Assembly: GCA_028689025.1 (NCBI GenBank)
Contig: JAQTXA010000001.1
Span: forward strand, 248,001 to 312,000
Length of the DNA: 64,000 nt
Origin: Aliarcobacter sp.
GTDB taxonomy: Bacteria > Campylobacterota > Campylobacteria > Campylobacterales > Arcobacteraceae
Reading direction: 5' to 3'
Part shown: positions 44,457-54,172 of the stretch, piece after piece
Layout of the letters: each line of letters begins with the position of its first letter
Position numbering within the stretch: the stretch's first letter is position 1
Program-made: the position numbers and the translations under genes
Notes under the pieces: generated by a model
Told to the model about the DNA's origin: nothing
Seen by the model: the letters and a program-made list of their open reading frames with translations, nothing else
Databases searched by the model: none

Positions 44457-45511
44457 CCACTAAATACTGCTGATTGAAACTCTTCAAATCTTTTTTCTTG
44501 TGTACGTAATTTTTCAAATAATAAAGTATTTTGTTTTTTTAATTCATATAATTCAAAAAGATATTTCTGGGTATTTTCAACACTTTTATCAATCTCTTTT
44601 TGTAAATTATTAGATAAGTCTACATAAAATTGATTTTCACTTTTTAAATCTTTATGCGCTTTAAAATTCTCTGTTTTTAGTAATAGTATATGTTTTTTTA
44701 AAGCTAAAATTTCATTTTCATATTTAGAGATTAAAGTTGCAAATTCAATAAATTTTTTTACTTTTCCATCATTATGAAAAATTGGTAATATTGTTGAATG
44801 TGTGTAATAAAAAGTTCCATCTTTTGCAACTCTTTTGCTAAGTCCTATCCAAGTTTTACCTTTTAATAAACTATCTTGGATTTTTAGCTCTTGGGTTTCA
44901 TAATTACATAAAATAGCTTTATCATTAATCTTTTTACCAATTACTTCACTTAATTCATAACCTGAATTTACTAAAAAAGAATCATTAGCAGATAAAATAT
45001 TAAATTCCAAATCCATTTCACATATAATATTTGAAGCATCCAAAATTGATATAAATTGTTTTAATTCATTATCTTTTCTAGCTATCTCTTTTTTTTGCTC
45101 TTTTACTTCCATTAGTTGTGAAATGATTTTTAGTGTAGTATTTAATTGCATTGGTTTTACAATATAGTTTGTAATATTGTATTTTATAGATTTTAACAAA
45201 ATCTCAACTTCTGTAAATGCAGCGACAATTATAACGGGGATATTCCAATCAATTTTTCTGATTTCTTCTAATAACTCAAGTCCTTTTGAATTGGGCATAT
45301 TTATATCTAATAAAATAATATCAACTTTTGACCTATTTTCAATAAAAACATTAAGGCCTTCTTCTGCATCTTTTGCAATCAAAACTTTTTTGAAAAAGAC
45401 AGCAAAAATTTCATTGGCTTCATTTCTGGTGAGATCTTCACTTTCAATATATAAAAGTTTTGCTCTTTCTAGATATGCTTTATTAAAGCTACATTTTACT
45501 AATTGAGACAT
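44450..45511 (-). CDS. Response regulator: receiver, PAS and coiled coil (second copy of this layout)
   Basis: 353 residues. Receiver about 10-130 (IILLDINMPNSKG, YIVKPMQLN), but the usual acidic pair reads IESED and the switch Thr is replaced (IIVAAFTE), so signalling may be altered. A PAS domain follows (ILDASNIICEMDLEFNILSAND), then a coiled coil. There is no output domain. It has the same architecture as the protein at 17017-18264. A 328-base gene-free stretch lies upstream. Confidence 0.82.
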   Translation of the reverse strand: MSQLVKCSFNKAYLERAKLLYIESEDLTRNEANEIFAVFFKKVLIAKDAEEGLNVFIENRSKVDIILLDINMPNSKGLELLEEIRKIDWNIPVIIVAAFTEVEILLKSIKYNITNYIVKPMQLNTTLKIISQLMEVKEQKKEIARKDNELKQFISILDASNIICEMDLEFNILSANDSFLVNSGYELSEVIGKKINDKAILCNYETQELKIQDSLLKGKTWIGLSKRVAKDGTFYYTHSTILPIFHNDGKVKKFIEFATLISKYENEILALKKHILLLKTENFKAHKDLKSENQFYVDLSNNLQKEIDKSVENTQKYLFELYELKKQNTLLFEKLRTQEKRFEEFQSAVFSGQ

Positions 45512-45839
45512 GGAATACCCCCTGAATTAGTAAAATTCTATAAGAAAATAATTTAATTACAACTTAGATGAACTATTATTTTTATGATTTAATTATTATA
45601 TTTCAATATGACACAATAAGTTACTATTTTATTATTAGAAATAATAATATAGATTTATAATCCATATTATTAATTAATAAATCAATAAATTATGGATATT
45701 TAGAATATTATCTTTAAAATTATTTATTTTTGAATTTATTTTGTTTTCTATTTTTAAATATTTAAAAAAGAGAGGTTATTAAATAAAAAATAATTTTATA
45801 CACTTGCATATATCTAATACAATTTATAAAAAATCTAAA
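45512..45839. other. Long AT-rich intergenic stretch
   Basis: Over 300 bases, almost entirely A and T, between the start of one minus-strand gene and the end of another. It must hold the promoter of the REC-PAS gene. I see no ORF, tRNA or hairpin worth calling. Confidence 0.5.
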
Positions 45840-46478
45840 CTATTTTTCAATATCATCAACTCTTTCTTGAAGCAGATTAAAATGATATTTCCCTTCTAGT
45901 TTGTCTTTTAATTCTTCAAACTTATCAAGCATTTTTTCTTCAACTTCTGTGCCATTATTTTTAAGTTTTTCATAAATTTGCATAATTCTTTCATCACTTA
46001 TTTCAGTTAGTCTTGAATCTTTTACAATTTGAGGAATTTCACTTATATCTAAAAGAGGCATTTTAAAATCGCAATAATATTGAGATAAATCATTAATTCC
46101 CCAATACTCTAAGCCTAATTTATTATAAAAATCCAAAGAAGAACTAACACAATTCATTTTGAATCTTCTAATTTTATTATCAGCTAAATGGGCAAAAAGA
46201 TGTTTTAAAAGTTTATAGGCATAACCAAAACTTCTATGTGTATTTGGTGTTAAAAGGTTATGAATTGTTAGATATTCATTATCTTTTGAAATAGTGTAAA
46301 ACAGATAACAAACATGTTTTCCTTTATCGTTTACTAAACATAAAGGTGGAAATTTTTCCCAACTGTAGTAATTATCCCACCATTCTAAGGCATTTTTAGA
46401 AAATGACAAACTTTTAAAATCTGCTATTTTTTTCACTGAAATTAAATATTCATCTCTATTTAGTTCTATCACTTTCAT
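45840..46478 (-). CDS. GNAT-like acetyltransferase-fold protein
   Basis: 212 residues. The central part reads as a GNAT fold: strands LCLVNDKGKHVCYLFYTIS, the acyl-CoA loop region TPNTHRSFGYAYKLLKHLFA, and NCVSSSLDFYNKLGLEYWG. The canonical Q/RxxGxG/A is only approximate. A helical C-terminal tail of about 60 residues is extra. Substrate unknown. It is divergent from uvrC. Confidence 0.65.
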   Translation of the reverse strand: MKVIELNRDEYLISVKKIADFKSLSFSKNALEWWDNYYSWEKFPPLCLVNDKGKHVCYLFYTISKDNEYLTIHNLLTPNTHRSFGYAYKLLKHLFAHLADNKIRRFKMNCVSSSLDFYNKLGLEYWGINDLSQYYCDFKMPLLDISEIPQIVKDSRLTEISDERIMQIYEKLKNNGTEVEEKMLDKFEELKDKLEGKYHFNLLQERVDDIEK

Positions 46479-46602
46479 TTTTAATCCTTCACCGTTGGGT
46501 TCATTGTAGTCTTATTAATCACTTATCAAAGGTTTTAGCTGTTTATATTCTAACCATTGGAAATTTTAAAAAATTTTAAACAGTTTCGGGTATTATTTCA
46601 CA

Positions 46603-48453
46603 ATGAATCTACAAGACAAACTCAAACAACTTCCAACTGATGCTGGTGTTTATCAATACTTTGATAAACAAGGTCATTTACTCTATATAGGAAAAGCAAA
46701 AGTCCTTAAAAATAGAGTTAAATCATATTTTAAATTTACTCCAAAACTATTACCTGCTGATAAGTTGGGGCCAAGAATTTACAAAATGATTAGTGAAGTA
46801 GAAACTCTTGAATGGATAGTTGTTCCAAATGAACATGATGCTTTGATTTTGGAAAACTCTTTAATCAAACAGCTAAAACCCAAATACAATATTTTGCTAA
46901 GAGATGATAAAACCTATCCTTATATTGTAATTGATTATGGTGAAGATTTTCCAAGACTTGAAATCACAAGAAAAATTCATAAGGGAAAAAATATCAAATA
47001 TTTTGGTCCATACTCAACTGGTGCAAAAGATATGCTTGATAGCATCTATGAAATAGTTCCTCTTGTGCAAAAAAAATCTTGTGTTAAAGGTAAAACCGCT
47101 TGTTTATTCCATCAAATAAAAAAATGTTTTGCACCATGTGAAAATAAAATTTCAAAAGAAGAGTATTCAAAAATTGTAGAAAATGCCCTAGAATATATTT
47201 ACAATAAAACAAAATTAATTTCAAAACTAAATGAAAGAATGTTGCAATACTCAAATGATTTTAGATTTGAAGATGCAATGATGATAAGAGATAGAATAAA
47301 AACAATAGAAAAATCTCAAATAAAATCAGGAATTGATTTAACAACAAATGAAGATATAGATATTTTCACAATTACAGCTTCAAATAAAAAAGCAGTAATT
47401 GTACGAATGTTTATAAGAGATGGAAAAATTGCATCTTCAAGTCATGACTTTTTAAAGGTTGATGCCTTTGATGAAAGTTTTGATTTTGATTATGAAGAGG
47501 CTTATAAAAGAGCAATTATTAACTACTATGATAATGAAATTCCACTTTTACCAAAAGAGATTTTAGTAGGAATTGAACTATCTGATACTGTTGAGCTTGA
47601 AGAGTTTTTACAAATAAAGTTTGGTAAAAAAATCAAAATAATAAATCCAAAAAAAGATAAGAAAAAAGATATTGTTCAAATTGCCCTTAGCAATTGTGAA
47701 GAGCTTTTACGAATTGATTCAAGTAAAAATCAAACAACGATTTATGAAGAGTTAAAAGATTTATTTACTTTGCAAACTCTTCCTTTTAGAGTTGAAAGTT
47801 ATGATAACTCTCACATGATGGGACAAGCGACAGTAGGAGCTATGGTTGTTTGGAGTGAAGAGTTAAACTCTTTTGAAAAAAAATCTTTTAGGCACTATAA
47901 CCTTGAATCAAAAGATGAATACTCACAAATGAGAGAGATGTTAATAAGAAGAGTTGAAAGTTTTGAAAAAAATCCTGCACCTGATTTATGGATTATTGAT
48001 GGTGGAGAGACTCTTTTGAAATTAGCCTATGATATTGTTTCATCAGTTGGAGTAAATCTTGATATAATTGCAGTCGCAAAAGAGAAAGTTGATGCCAAAG
48101 CTCACAGAGCCAAAGGTGCAGCAAAAGATATAATTCACTATAAAGATAAAAATGGTGAATTTAAAAATCTGAAATTATCAACAAGTGATAAAAGACTGCA
48201 ATTTGTACAAAGACAAAGAGATGAAGCTCACAGATTTGTAATCAATTTTCACAAAAAACAAAAAAGAGTGGAAGACAAACAAATTTCACTATTACAAATC
48301 AAAGGAATAGGAGAAGCAAAAATCAAAAAACTTCTTTTATATTTTGGTGAGTTTGAGAAAATCAAAAATGCATCTGTTGAAGAATTAAAAAATGTTTTAA
48401 ATGAAAAAGATGCAATTATCATATCAAATTATTTTATTCAACCAAAGGATTAA
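46603..48453 (+). CDS. uvrC: Excinuclease ABC subunit C
   Basis: UvrC makes both incisions in nucleotide excision repair. The 616-residue protein has the GIY-YIG nuclease ([19 protein letters not shown]), a cysteine cluster ([20 protein letters not shown]), a UVR motif ([15 protein letters not shown]), the second nuclease region ([22 protein letters not shown]) and C-terminal helix-hairpin-helix ([16 protein letters not shown]). Length is normal. It is followed 2 bases later by alr. Confidence 0.96.
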   Translation: MNLQDKLKQLPTDAGVYQYFDKQGHLLYIGKAKVLKNRVKSYFKFTPKLLPADKLGPRIYKMISEVETLEWIVVPNEHDALILENSLIKQLKPKYNILLRDDKTYPYIVIDYGEDFPRLEITRKIHKGKNIKYFGPYSTGAKDMLDSIYEIVPLVQKKSCVKGKTACLFHQIKKCFAPCENKISKEEYSKIVENALEYIYNKTKLISKLNERMLQYSNDFRFEDAMMIRDRIKTIEKSQIKSGIDLTTNEDIDIFTITASNKKAVIVRMFIRDGKIASSSHDFLKVDAFDESFDFDYEEAYKRAIINYYDNEIPLLPKEILVGIELSDTVELEEFLQIKFGKKIKIINPKKDKKKDIVQIALSNCEELLRIDSSKNQTTIYEELKDLFTLQTLPFRVESYDNSHMMGQATVGAMVVWSEELNSFEKKSFRHYNLESKDEYSQMREMLIRRVESFEKNPAPDLWIIDGGETLLKLAYDIVSSVGVNLDIIAVAKEKVDAKAHRAKGAAKDIIHYKDKNGEFKNLKLSTSDKRLQFVQRQRDEAHRFVINFHKKQKRVEDKQISLLQIKGIGEAKIKKLLLYFGEFEKIKNASVEELKNVLNEKDAIIISNYFIQPKD

Positions 48454-48455
48454 TT

Positions 48456-49478
48456 TTGGCAAAAATCTTATTAAATAAAGAAAATCTATTTTACAATTTT
48501 GGTGTTATTTCAAAACAAGCAGGTTCAGTTGAAAAGGTCGCTGTTGTTTTAAAAGATAACGCTTATGGCCATGGACTTTTTGAAATTGGTTCACTTGCAC
48601 GTGAGTTTGGAATCAAAAAAGCAGTAGTAAAAAGTCTTGAAGAAGCAATTATTATTGAAAAATTATTTGACGATATTTTAATACTTGCGCAAAAAGATAT
48701 TCACACTTATTCACATGCTTTTCACATAGCAGTTAACAGTTTAGATGTTATTGAAACTTTACCCGAAAATATAAAAGTTCATATTAAGGTAGATACGGGT
48801 ATGCATAGAAATGGCGTATCTCCAGAAGAGCTAGAAGAGGCTATTTCAGGGCTTTGTAGAAGAAATATACAAGTGACTGGAATCTTTACACATCATAAGT
48901 GTGCAGATGAATTAACAACTGATTTTTACTGGCAAAAGGCCGTTTTTTCTAGGGTAAAAGAGGATGTGAAAAAAATATGTGAAAAACTTTTATTACCAAT
49001 TCCAGCCTTCCATTCTTGTAATTCAGCAGCACTTTTTAGAACCTCAAATTTCGATGAAGATTTTGCTAGAGTTGGAATTGCCACTTATGGATATTTAGAT
49101 GATGCGGGAATTTTTAAATTCCCAAAATTAAAACCTGTTATGTCACTTTGGGCTTCAAAATTAGCATCAAGAGTTTTAAAAAAAGGACAAACTGTTGGTT
49201 ATGGTGGAACATACAGAGCGAGTGAAGATATGAGCGTTTCAACTTATGATGTGGGATATGGAGATGGCTTTTTAAGATTAAATGAAAGAAAGCCTTATAC
49301 AACACCAAAAGGTTATAAAGTTCTTGGTCGGGTTTCTATGGATAACCTTTCATTAAACACACAAGATGAAGAAGTCTGTATCTTTGATGACGTTAATGAA
49401 TTAGCAAAAATTCATGATACAATAACTTATGAAATAACAACTACACTAAGTCCAAATATAAAAAAAGAGATTGTATGA
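48456..49478 (+). CDS. alr: Alanine racemase
   Basis: Alanine racemase makes D-alanine for peptidoglycan with PLP. The 340-residue protein has the PLP lysine in [12 protein letters not shown] (near residue 33) and the catalytic tyrosine region [27 protein letters not shown]. The start is TTG two bases after the uvrC stop. The protein is shorter than most Alr (about 360) but complete. Confidence 0.92.
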   Translation: MAKILLNKENLFYNFGVISKQAGSVEKVAVVLKDNAYGHGLFEIGSLAREFGIKKAVVKSLEEAIIIEKLFDDILILAQKDIHTYSHAFHIAVNSLDVIETLPENIKVHIKVDTGMHRNGVSPEELEEAISGLCRRNIQVTGIFTHHKCADELTTDFYWQKAVFSRVKEDVKKICEKLLLPIPAFHSCNSAALFRTSNFDEDFARVGIATYGYLDDAGIFKFPKLKPVMSLWASKLASRVLKKGQTVGYGGTYRASEDMSVSTYDVGYGDGFLRLNERKPYTTPKGYKVLGRVSMDNLSLNTQDEEVCIFDDVNELAKIHDTITYEITTTLSPNIKKEIV

Positions 49479-50143
49479 AAAAAAGCCTATTCTTTTTAAT
49501 CTTCTTAGGAACTTTTCTAAATGCCCTAACTTTTGAAGAAGTTTATACTACTCAAAAAGTTCAAGGAAGCATGAAAGCCCTTAGTGGTTATAAAGAGTTG
49601 GCAAATGAGAATGATCCAAAAGCAATGCATGAGCTTGCACTTATCTATCTAAATGGTGATGGAATTGCTAGAAATATAAATAAAGCACAAGAGCTTTTCC
49701 AAAAAGCCTCAGAACTAGGAAATAGCGAATCAACATATCTTCTAGCTAAATTATATCTTTCAAATAAAACAATATTTTATGATGAAAAAAAAGCCTATAA
49801 CACATTTGTAGATGCAGCAAATCAAAATAATGCAAAAGCACAACTTATGCTTGCAAAATTCTTTTTATTAGGAGGAATTGTTCCAAAAGATTATGAAAAA
49901 GCCTTGTACTATTTCAAACTTGCCTCTAAACAAAAAGAGTACGAAGCAAACTGTTATATTGCCTATATGTATGCAAGTGGAACAGGTGTTTTCCCAAATT
50001 TTGGAAGAGCTAATGCCTTTGCAAAAGATGAATATGCAAAAGGTAATAAACTTTGTGTAAAAGTATGGAAAGATTATAATTTAGCGAAATATCCAAAAGA
50101 TGATGGATTTAGAATTGGGGATTATAATGTACCGGTTAAATAA
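49475..50143 (+). CDS. Exported Sel1-repeat protein
   Basis: 222 residues with a signal peptide (1-18, ending LNA). At least four Sel1 repeats follow: [59 protein letters not shown] and [18 protein letters not shown]. It overlaps alr (ATGA), so it is made with the racemase. Probably a periplasmic scaffold protein. A second Sel1 protein lies at 8187. Confidence 0.83.
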   Translation: MKKSLFFLIFLGTFLNALTFEEVYTTQKVQGSMKALSGYKELANENDPKAMHELALIYLNGDGIARNINKAQELFQKASELGNSESTYLLAKLYLSNKTIFYDEKKAYNTFVDAANQNNAKAQLMLAKFFLLGGIVPKDYEKALYYFKLASKQKEYEANCYIAYMYASGTGVFPNFGRANAFAKDEYAKGNKLCVKVWKDYNLAKYPKDDGFRIGDYNVPVK

Positions 50144-50145
50144 AA

Positions 50146-50904
50146 CTATAAACTAATATCCCTCAAAACAAACTCTATCCCATTCTCTTCACAAAAATCA
50201 ATAAAAAGTTGAAAATATTTATCAACCTCATCTTTATCATATCCAGCCAAAGAAATCACTACTTTTCTCGTATCTCCTATAAATCTAGGTAAAGATCCAA
50301 AATCTAAATGTTCTGGCATTTTTTTCATAGTATCTATTAAGTCATTTTCACTGCAAGTGGCAGTTAGAACTCTTTTATATTTTTCTATTGATTTTGGATA
50401 TAGTAAATCTAGGGCTTCAACAACCATAGCTTGGCTCATAGATGGAAATCCGGGAGTGAAGAAAAATCTATCTTCTAGGTAAAATCCTGCTACGTTATTT
50501 ACTACATTTGTAAGAAGTTTTGCATTAAGTGGAAGATAGGCCATGTTTATTCTGTGAGGATAGGCTTCAGAAGCAAATTGATTTATGATTCTAGTTTTTG
50601 CTTCTTCATGGAACTCTAAGATACCATTTGTGAAAGCCTTTGCAGCAACCTCTCTTGTATAATCATCGGGAGTTGCACCAATTCCTCCAAAACTAAACAT
50701 TACAGAATTTGGGTCAGATTTTATTAGATTAAACACATCTAACATAAGTTTTGTGTCATCACCTATTACAAACGAAGCTTTTTGTTCCCAACCTCGACTT
50801 AAAAGTTGTTGGTTCAGAAATGCAAAATGGGCATCTTTGCGACGCCCATTTAAAAGTTCAGTTCCGATTATTACGCTATAAAAATTTACTTTTTTTTCAA
50901 GCAT
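50146..50904 (-). CDS. CinA N-terminal / MoCF-type protein
   Basis: 252 residues with the molybdopterin-binding (MoaB/CinA) fold: IIGTELLNGRRKDAH near the start and the loop SFGGIGATPDDYTREVAAKAF. CinA-type proteins are linked to nucleotide pyrophosphatase or damage-inducible roles; this copy lacks the C-terminal deamidase half. It is 3 bases downstream of the short adenylate kinase gene and converges with the Sel1 gene. Exact activity is uncertain. Confidence 0.8.
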   Translation of the reverse strand: MLEKKVNFYSVIIGTELLNGRRKDAHFAFLNQQLLSRGWEQKASFVIGDDTKLMLDVFNLIKSDPNSVMFSFGGIGATPDDYTREVAAKAFTNGILEFHEEAKTRIINQFASEAYPHRINMAYLPLNAKLLTNVVNNVAGFYLEDRFFFTPGFPSMSQAMVVEALDLLYPKSIEKYKRVLTATCSENDLIDTMKKMPEHLDFGSLPRFIGDTRKVVISLAGYDKDEVDKYFQLFIDFCEENGIEFVLRDISL

Positions 50905-50907
50905 AAT

Positions 50908-51477
50908 TTAGATTTTTGATTGGATATATTCATCCATTTCAGTTACAATTTTTTCAATTGTTCTTTCACCATCTATTTTTTTCAATAAATTTTTTGCTGT
51001 GTAAAACTCTTGAATTTGCTCCAACGGTTCAGCATAAACTCTCATTCTATTATTGAATACTTCAACACTATCATCAGTACCTCTTGCTCGTCCTAAAACT
51101 CTATCCCGTGCAACTTCTTCAGATACATCAACTTCAATACAGTTTACTAATTTTACTTCACTCTCATTTACTAAGTATTTATCTAATTCAACCATTTGTT
51201 CAACACTTCTTGGATACCCATCAATAATTATTACATCAGTTGGTGCATTTTTAATTGCTCCCAAAATCGTCTCAATTGCAATATCAATTGGTACGATATT
51301 CCCAGCACTAATGTAAGTCTCTATTATTTGACCTCTTTGGCTTCCGCTTGAAACCTCTGCTCTAAACATATCTCCAGTTGAATAGTGAGTAATATTATTA
51401 TGTCTTACAGCAATTAGTTCTGCATCAGTAGTTTTACCACTTCCAGGTGCTCCAATAATTAAAAATAATTTTTTCAT
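50908..51477 (-). CDS. Adenylate kinase-like NMP kinase, short form
   Basis: 189 residues. P-loop GAPGSGKTTDAE, NMP-binding STGDMFRAEVSSGS, DGYPRSVEQ and the R-x-x-x-R region RDRVLGRARGTDDSVEVFNNR with a short lid. It phosphorylates AMP or another NMP. A second, zinc-lid adenylate kinase is encoded 130 bases away on the other strand, so one of the two may have a changed substrate or role. Confidence 0.85.
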   Translation of the reverse strand: MKKLFLIIGAPGSGKTTDAELIAVRHNNITHYSTGDMFRAEVSSGSQRGQIIETYISAGNIVPIDIAIETILGAIKNAPTDVIIIDGYPRSVEQMVELDKYLVNESEVKLVNCIEVDVSEEVARDRVLGRARGTDDSVEVFNNRMRVYAEPLEQIQEFYTAKNLLKKIDGERTIEKIVTEMDEYIQSKI

Positions 51478-51533
51478 TTATGCCCTTTTGAATTTACAAG
51501 GCGTAATTGTATCAAAAATCATTTAAATTCTTC

Positions 51534-51569
51534 ATGTAGTATTATAACCTTATGTAGTATTAAAACCTT
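51534..51569. repeat. Tandem 18-bp repeat before adk
   Basis: ATGTAGTATTATAACCTT is followed directly by ATGTAGTATTAAAACCTT, one difference. It lies between two divergent kinase genes, 37 bases before the adk start, so may form part of a regulatory site. Confidence 0.7.
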
Positions 51570-51606
51570 TTTCTATACAATACGAAAAAAACTAAGGAAA
51601 CGAAAT

Positions 51607-52248
51607 ATGAATTTAATGCTATTTGGTGCACCAGGTGCAGGTAAAGGGACACAAGCAAAGTTTTTAATTGAAAAATATAATATTCCACAAATCTCAACTG
51701 GTGATATTTTAAGAGCAGCAATTGTTGATAAAACAGATATGGGAATGGAAGCAAAAAAATTTATGGATGAAGGAAAATTAGTTCCTGATTCAACTATTAT
51801 TGGTATTATCAAAGATAGACTTGCTGAGTCTGACTGTAAAGATGGTTTCATTCTTGATGGTTTTCCAAGAACTTTAGCTCAAGCTGAGGCTTTAAATGAA
51901 CTAATGAAAAATATGGGAATCTCTTTAGATAAAGTAATCTCTTTAAATGTTCCAGATGAATTAATCGTTGGAAGAATTACAGGAAGAAGAGTATGTTCTA
52001 AATGTGGAGCTTCTTTCCATGTTGAATTTAATCCTTCTAAAAAAGAAGATGAGTGTGACTACTGTGGTGGTGAATTAATCATCAGAAAAGATGATAATGC
52101 AGAAACTGTAATAAGCAGACTAAATGCATATCACGAGCAAACAATGCCACTTATTGATTTTTATACAAAAATGGGTGTATTTATTGAACTTGATGGAACA
52201 AAAGATGTTTCTGAAGTTACAACAGATATGTTATCTGCACTTGCATAA
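51607..52248 (+). CDS. adk: Adenylate kinase, zinc-lid form
   Basis: 213 residues, the standard long bacterial length. P-loop GAPGAGKGTQAK, STGDILRAA, DGFPRTLAQAEAL, and a lid with four cysteines CSKCG and CDYCG that bind zinc. It catalyses ATP + AMP to 2 ADP. The opposite-strand neighbour is a short-lid relative. A strong terminator follows. Confidence 0.95.
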   Translation: MNLMLFGAPGAGKGTQAKFLIEKYNIPQISTGDILRAAIVDKTDMGMEAKKFMDEGKLVPDSTIIGIIKDRLAESDCKDGFILDGFPRTLAQAEALNELMKNMGISLDKVISLNVPDELIVGRITGRRVCSKCGASFHVEFNPSKKEDECDYCGGELIIRKDDNAETVISRLNAYHEQTMPLIDFYTKMGVFIELDGTKDVSEVTTDMLSALA

Positions 52249-52270
52249 ATCTTTTTTATAAAATAAAAAA

Positions 52271-52300
52271 GGCAACTATTTATAATAGTTGCCTTTTTTT
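52271..52300 (+). terminator. Rho-independent terminator after adk
   Basis: GGCAACTATT (52271-52280) pairs perfectly with AATAGTTGCC (52284-52293), 3-base loop, followed by seven T. An A-run before the stem could make it work for the convergent gene too. Confidence 0.9.
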
Positions 52301-52321
52301 AACTCTCAATTTTTAAAAACT

Positions 52322-54100
52322 CTAACCTTGCATTCCTGTACTTGAACCTGAAGCACTTTTATTTTTTCCACCAAAACTATTTTTTGCAACAACAATCTCT
52401 TTTTGTTTCTCTTTTCTTCTTTGGTCTTTTTCAACAAAGATTTTTTTCTTTGTAAATGGGTCAAGTTCTGTGTAATACATTACAGCTGAATAAGTTCCAG
52501 GAGTTGGCGTGAAAACTTGAGCTTGTTCTGGATTCATTTTTAATTCATGGGTTGTAAATTGTTTTAACTCATGCATATGCTTTTCTTCGCATCCAGGATG
52601 GGCTGCAATCAAATAATATGTTAAAAACTGTTGTTTCCCTGACTCTTTATTAAGTTTGTCATACATAGCTTTAAAATCAATCAGTGTTTGTTTTCCTGGT
52701 TTTCCCATATGATGTAAAACTTCATCATTTGTATGTTCTGGTGCAACTTTCATTTGCCCTGAAATATGATGGTCAACCATCTCTTTTAAATACTCATATC
52801 CATGTTTTTTATCAGCTGTTATTAAATCGTATCTAACACCTGAAGCTACAAAGGCTTTTTTAATTCCAGGAACTGCTCTAATATCTTTTAGTAATTGAAT
52901 ATTTCTACTATGGTCAACTTTCATTGTTCTGCAAAGTCTGTGAGCATCTACGCATCTTTTGTTTTCGATACAAGTTCCAAGATTTATCTTTTTCTTACAC
53001 TCATAACCATACATATTCGCAGTTGGTCCACCAACATCTGAAATAATTCCTTTAAAATCTTTCATTGTTGTAAAGTGTTTTGCTTCTTGTAAAATATTTG
53101 CTTCACTTCTTGTACGAATAGTTCGGCCTTGATGAGCTGCAATTGCACAGAAATTACACTCTCCCCAACATCCATGATGTGTCATAATAGAGAATTTAAT
53201 AGTTTCAAGACATTTAACTTTTCCATCTTTTGCATTATATGGATGAGCATCCCTTTGATATGGGAAAGAGGCGATTTTATCCATCTCATTTTCTTCCATA
53301 TGACGGCTTGGTGGATTTTGAATTAAATATCTTCCATCAACTTCTTGATATAAACCTTTTGAATAAATAGGGTCATTATTGTCATAAAAAGCTTTGAAAA
53401 GGTCAATATACTTCTCTTTATCATCTAAACATGCTTGATGTGATGGAATTTCTAAAAATGTTTCTTCAGTAGGAGCTTCTTTTGAAATATAACAAAGCCC
53501 TCTAATAGTTCGAGGATCTTTCCCCTCTTTTAGGTAATTTCCTAAATCAATAATAGCTTGTTCACCCATACCATAAACCATATAATCCGCTTTTGTATCA
53601 AATAAAATTGGTTTTCTAAGCTTATTTGTCCAATAATCATAGTGAGTAAGTCTTCGTAAACTAGCTTCAATTCCTCCAAGAACAATAGGAACTGTTCCCT
53701 TAAAATATCTTCTGATTAGATTTGTATAAACTAAAGTCGCTCTATCTGGTCTTTTATTATTTTGTCCACCTGGCGTGTAATCATCGCTATTTCTGAACTT
53801 TTTAGTTGCTGTGTAGTTTGATACCATAGAATCAATACTTCCACCACTAACTCCCCAAAATAGTTTTGGTTCACCTAGTCTTTTAACATCAATATCACTA
53901 TTAACATCTGGTTGGCCGATAATTCCCACACGAAGACCTATATCTTCAAGGATTCGTCCAACAACTGCAATTCCCATAAATGGGGAATCAATATATGCAT
54001 CTCCAGTGATTAGGATAACATCTAGTTCATCCCAACCCCTTTGATTCATCTCTTCTTTTGTAGTAGGTAAAAATTTGTTTGGTTTATTAATATTACTCAT
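52322..54100 (-). CDS. YgiQ-type radical SAM protein
   Basis: 592 residues. The radical SAM cluster motif is CWGECNFCAIAAHQGR near residue 310, preceded by a cobalamin-like N-terminal region (VILITGDAYIDSPFMGIAVVGR). The family pattern VLGGIEASLRRLTHYDYW is present. YgiQ proteins are widespread and of uncertain reaction. Single gene convergent with adk. Confidence 0.88.
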   Translation of the reverse strand: MSNINKPNKFLPTTKEEMNQRGWDELDVILITGDAYIDSPFMGIAVVGRILEDIGLRVGIIGQPDVNSDIDVKRLGEPKLFWGVSGGSIDSMVSNYTATKKFRNSDDYTPGGQNNKRPDRATLVYTNLIRRYFKGTVPIVLGGIEASLRRLTHYDYWTNKLRKPILFDTKADYMVYGMGEQAIIDLGNYLKEGKDPRTIRGLCYISKEAPTEETFLEIPSHQACLDDKEKYIDLFKAFYDNNDPIYSKGLYQEVDGRYLIQNPPSRHMEENEMDKIASFPYQRDAHPYNAKDGKVKCLETIKFSIMTHHGCWGECNFCAIAAHQGRTIRTRSEANILQEAKHFTTMKDFKGIISDVGGPTANMYGYECKKKINLGTCIENKRCVDAHRLCRTMKVDHSRNIQLLKDIRAVPGIKKAFVASGVRYDLITADKKHGYEYLKEMVDHHISGQMKVAPEHTNDEVLHHMGKPGKQTLIDFKAMYDKLNKESGKQQFLTYYLIAAHPGCEEKHMHELKQFTTHELKMNPEQAQVFTPTPGTYSAVMYYTELDPFTKKKIFVEKDQRRKEKQKEIVVAKNSFGGKNKSASGSSTGMQG

Positions 54101-54172
54101 TTTTCTTCTTTAAAATATATTAGTTTTTTCGTATTGTGCCCAAATATATTTTAACCCCTACTATGAAAGAAA

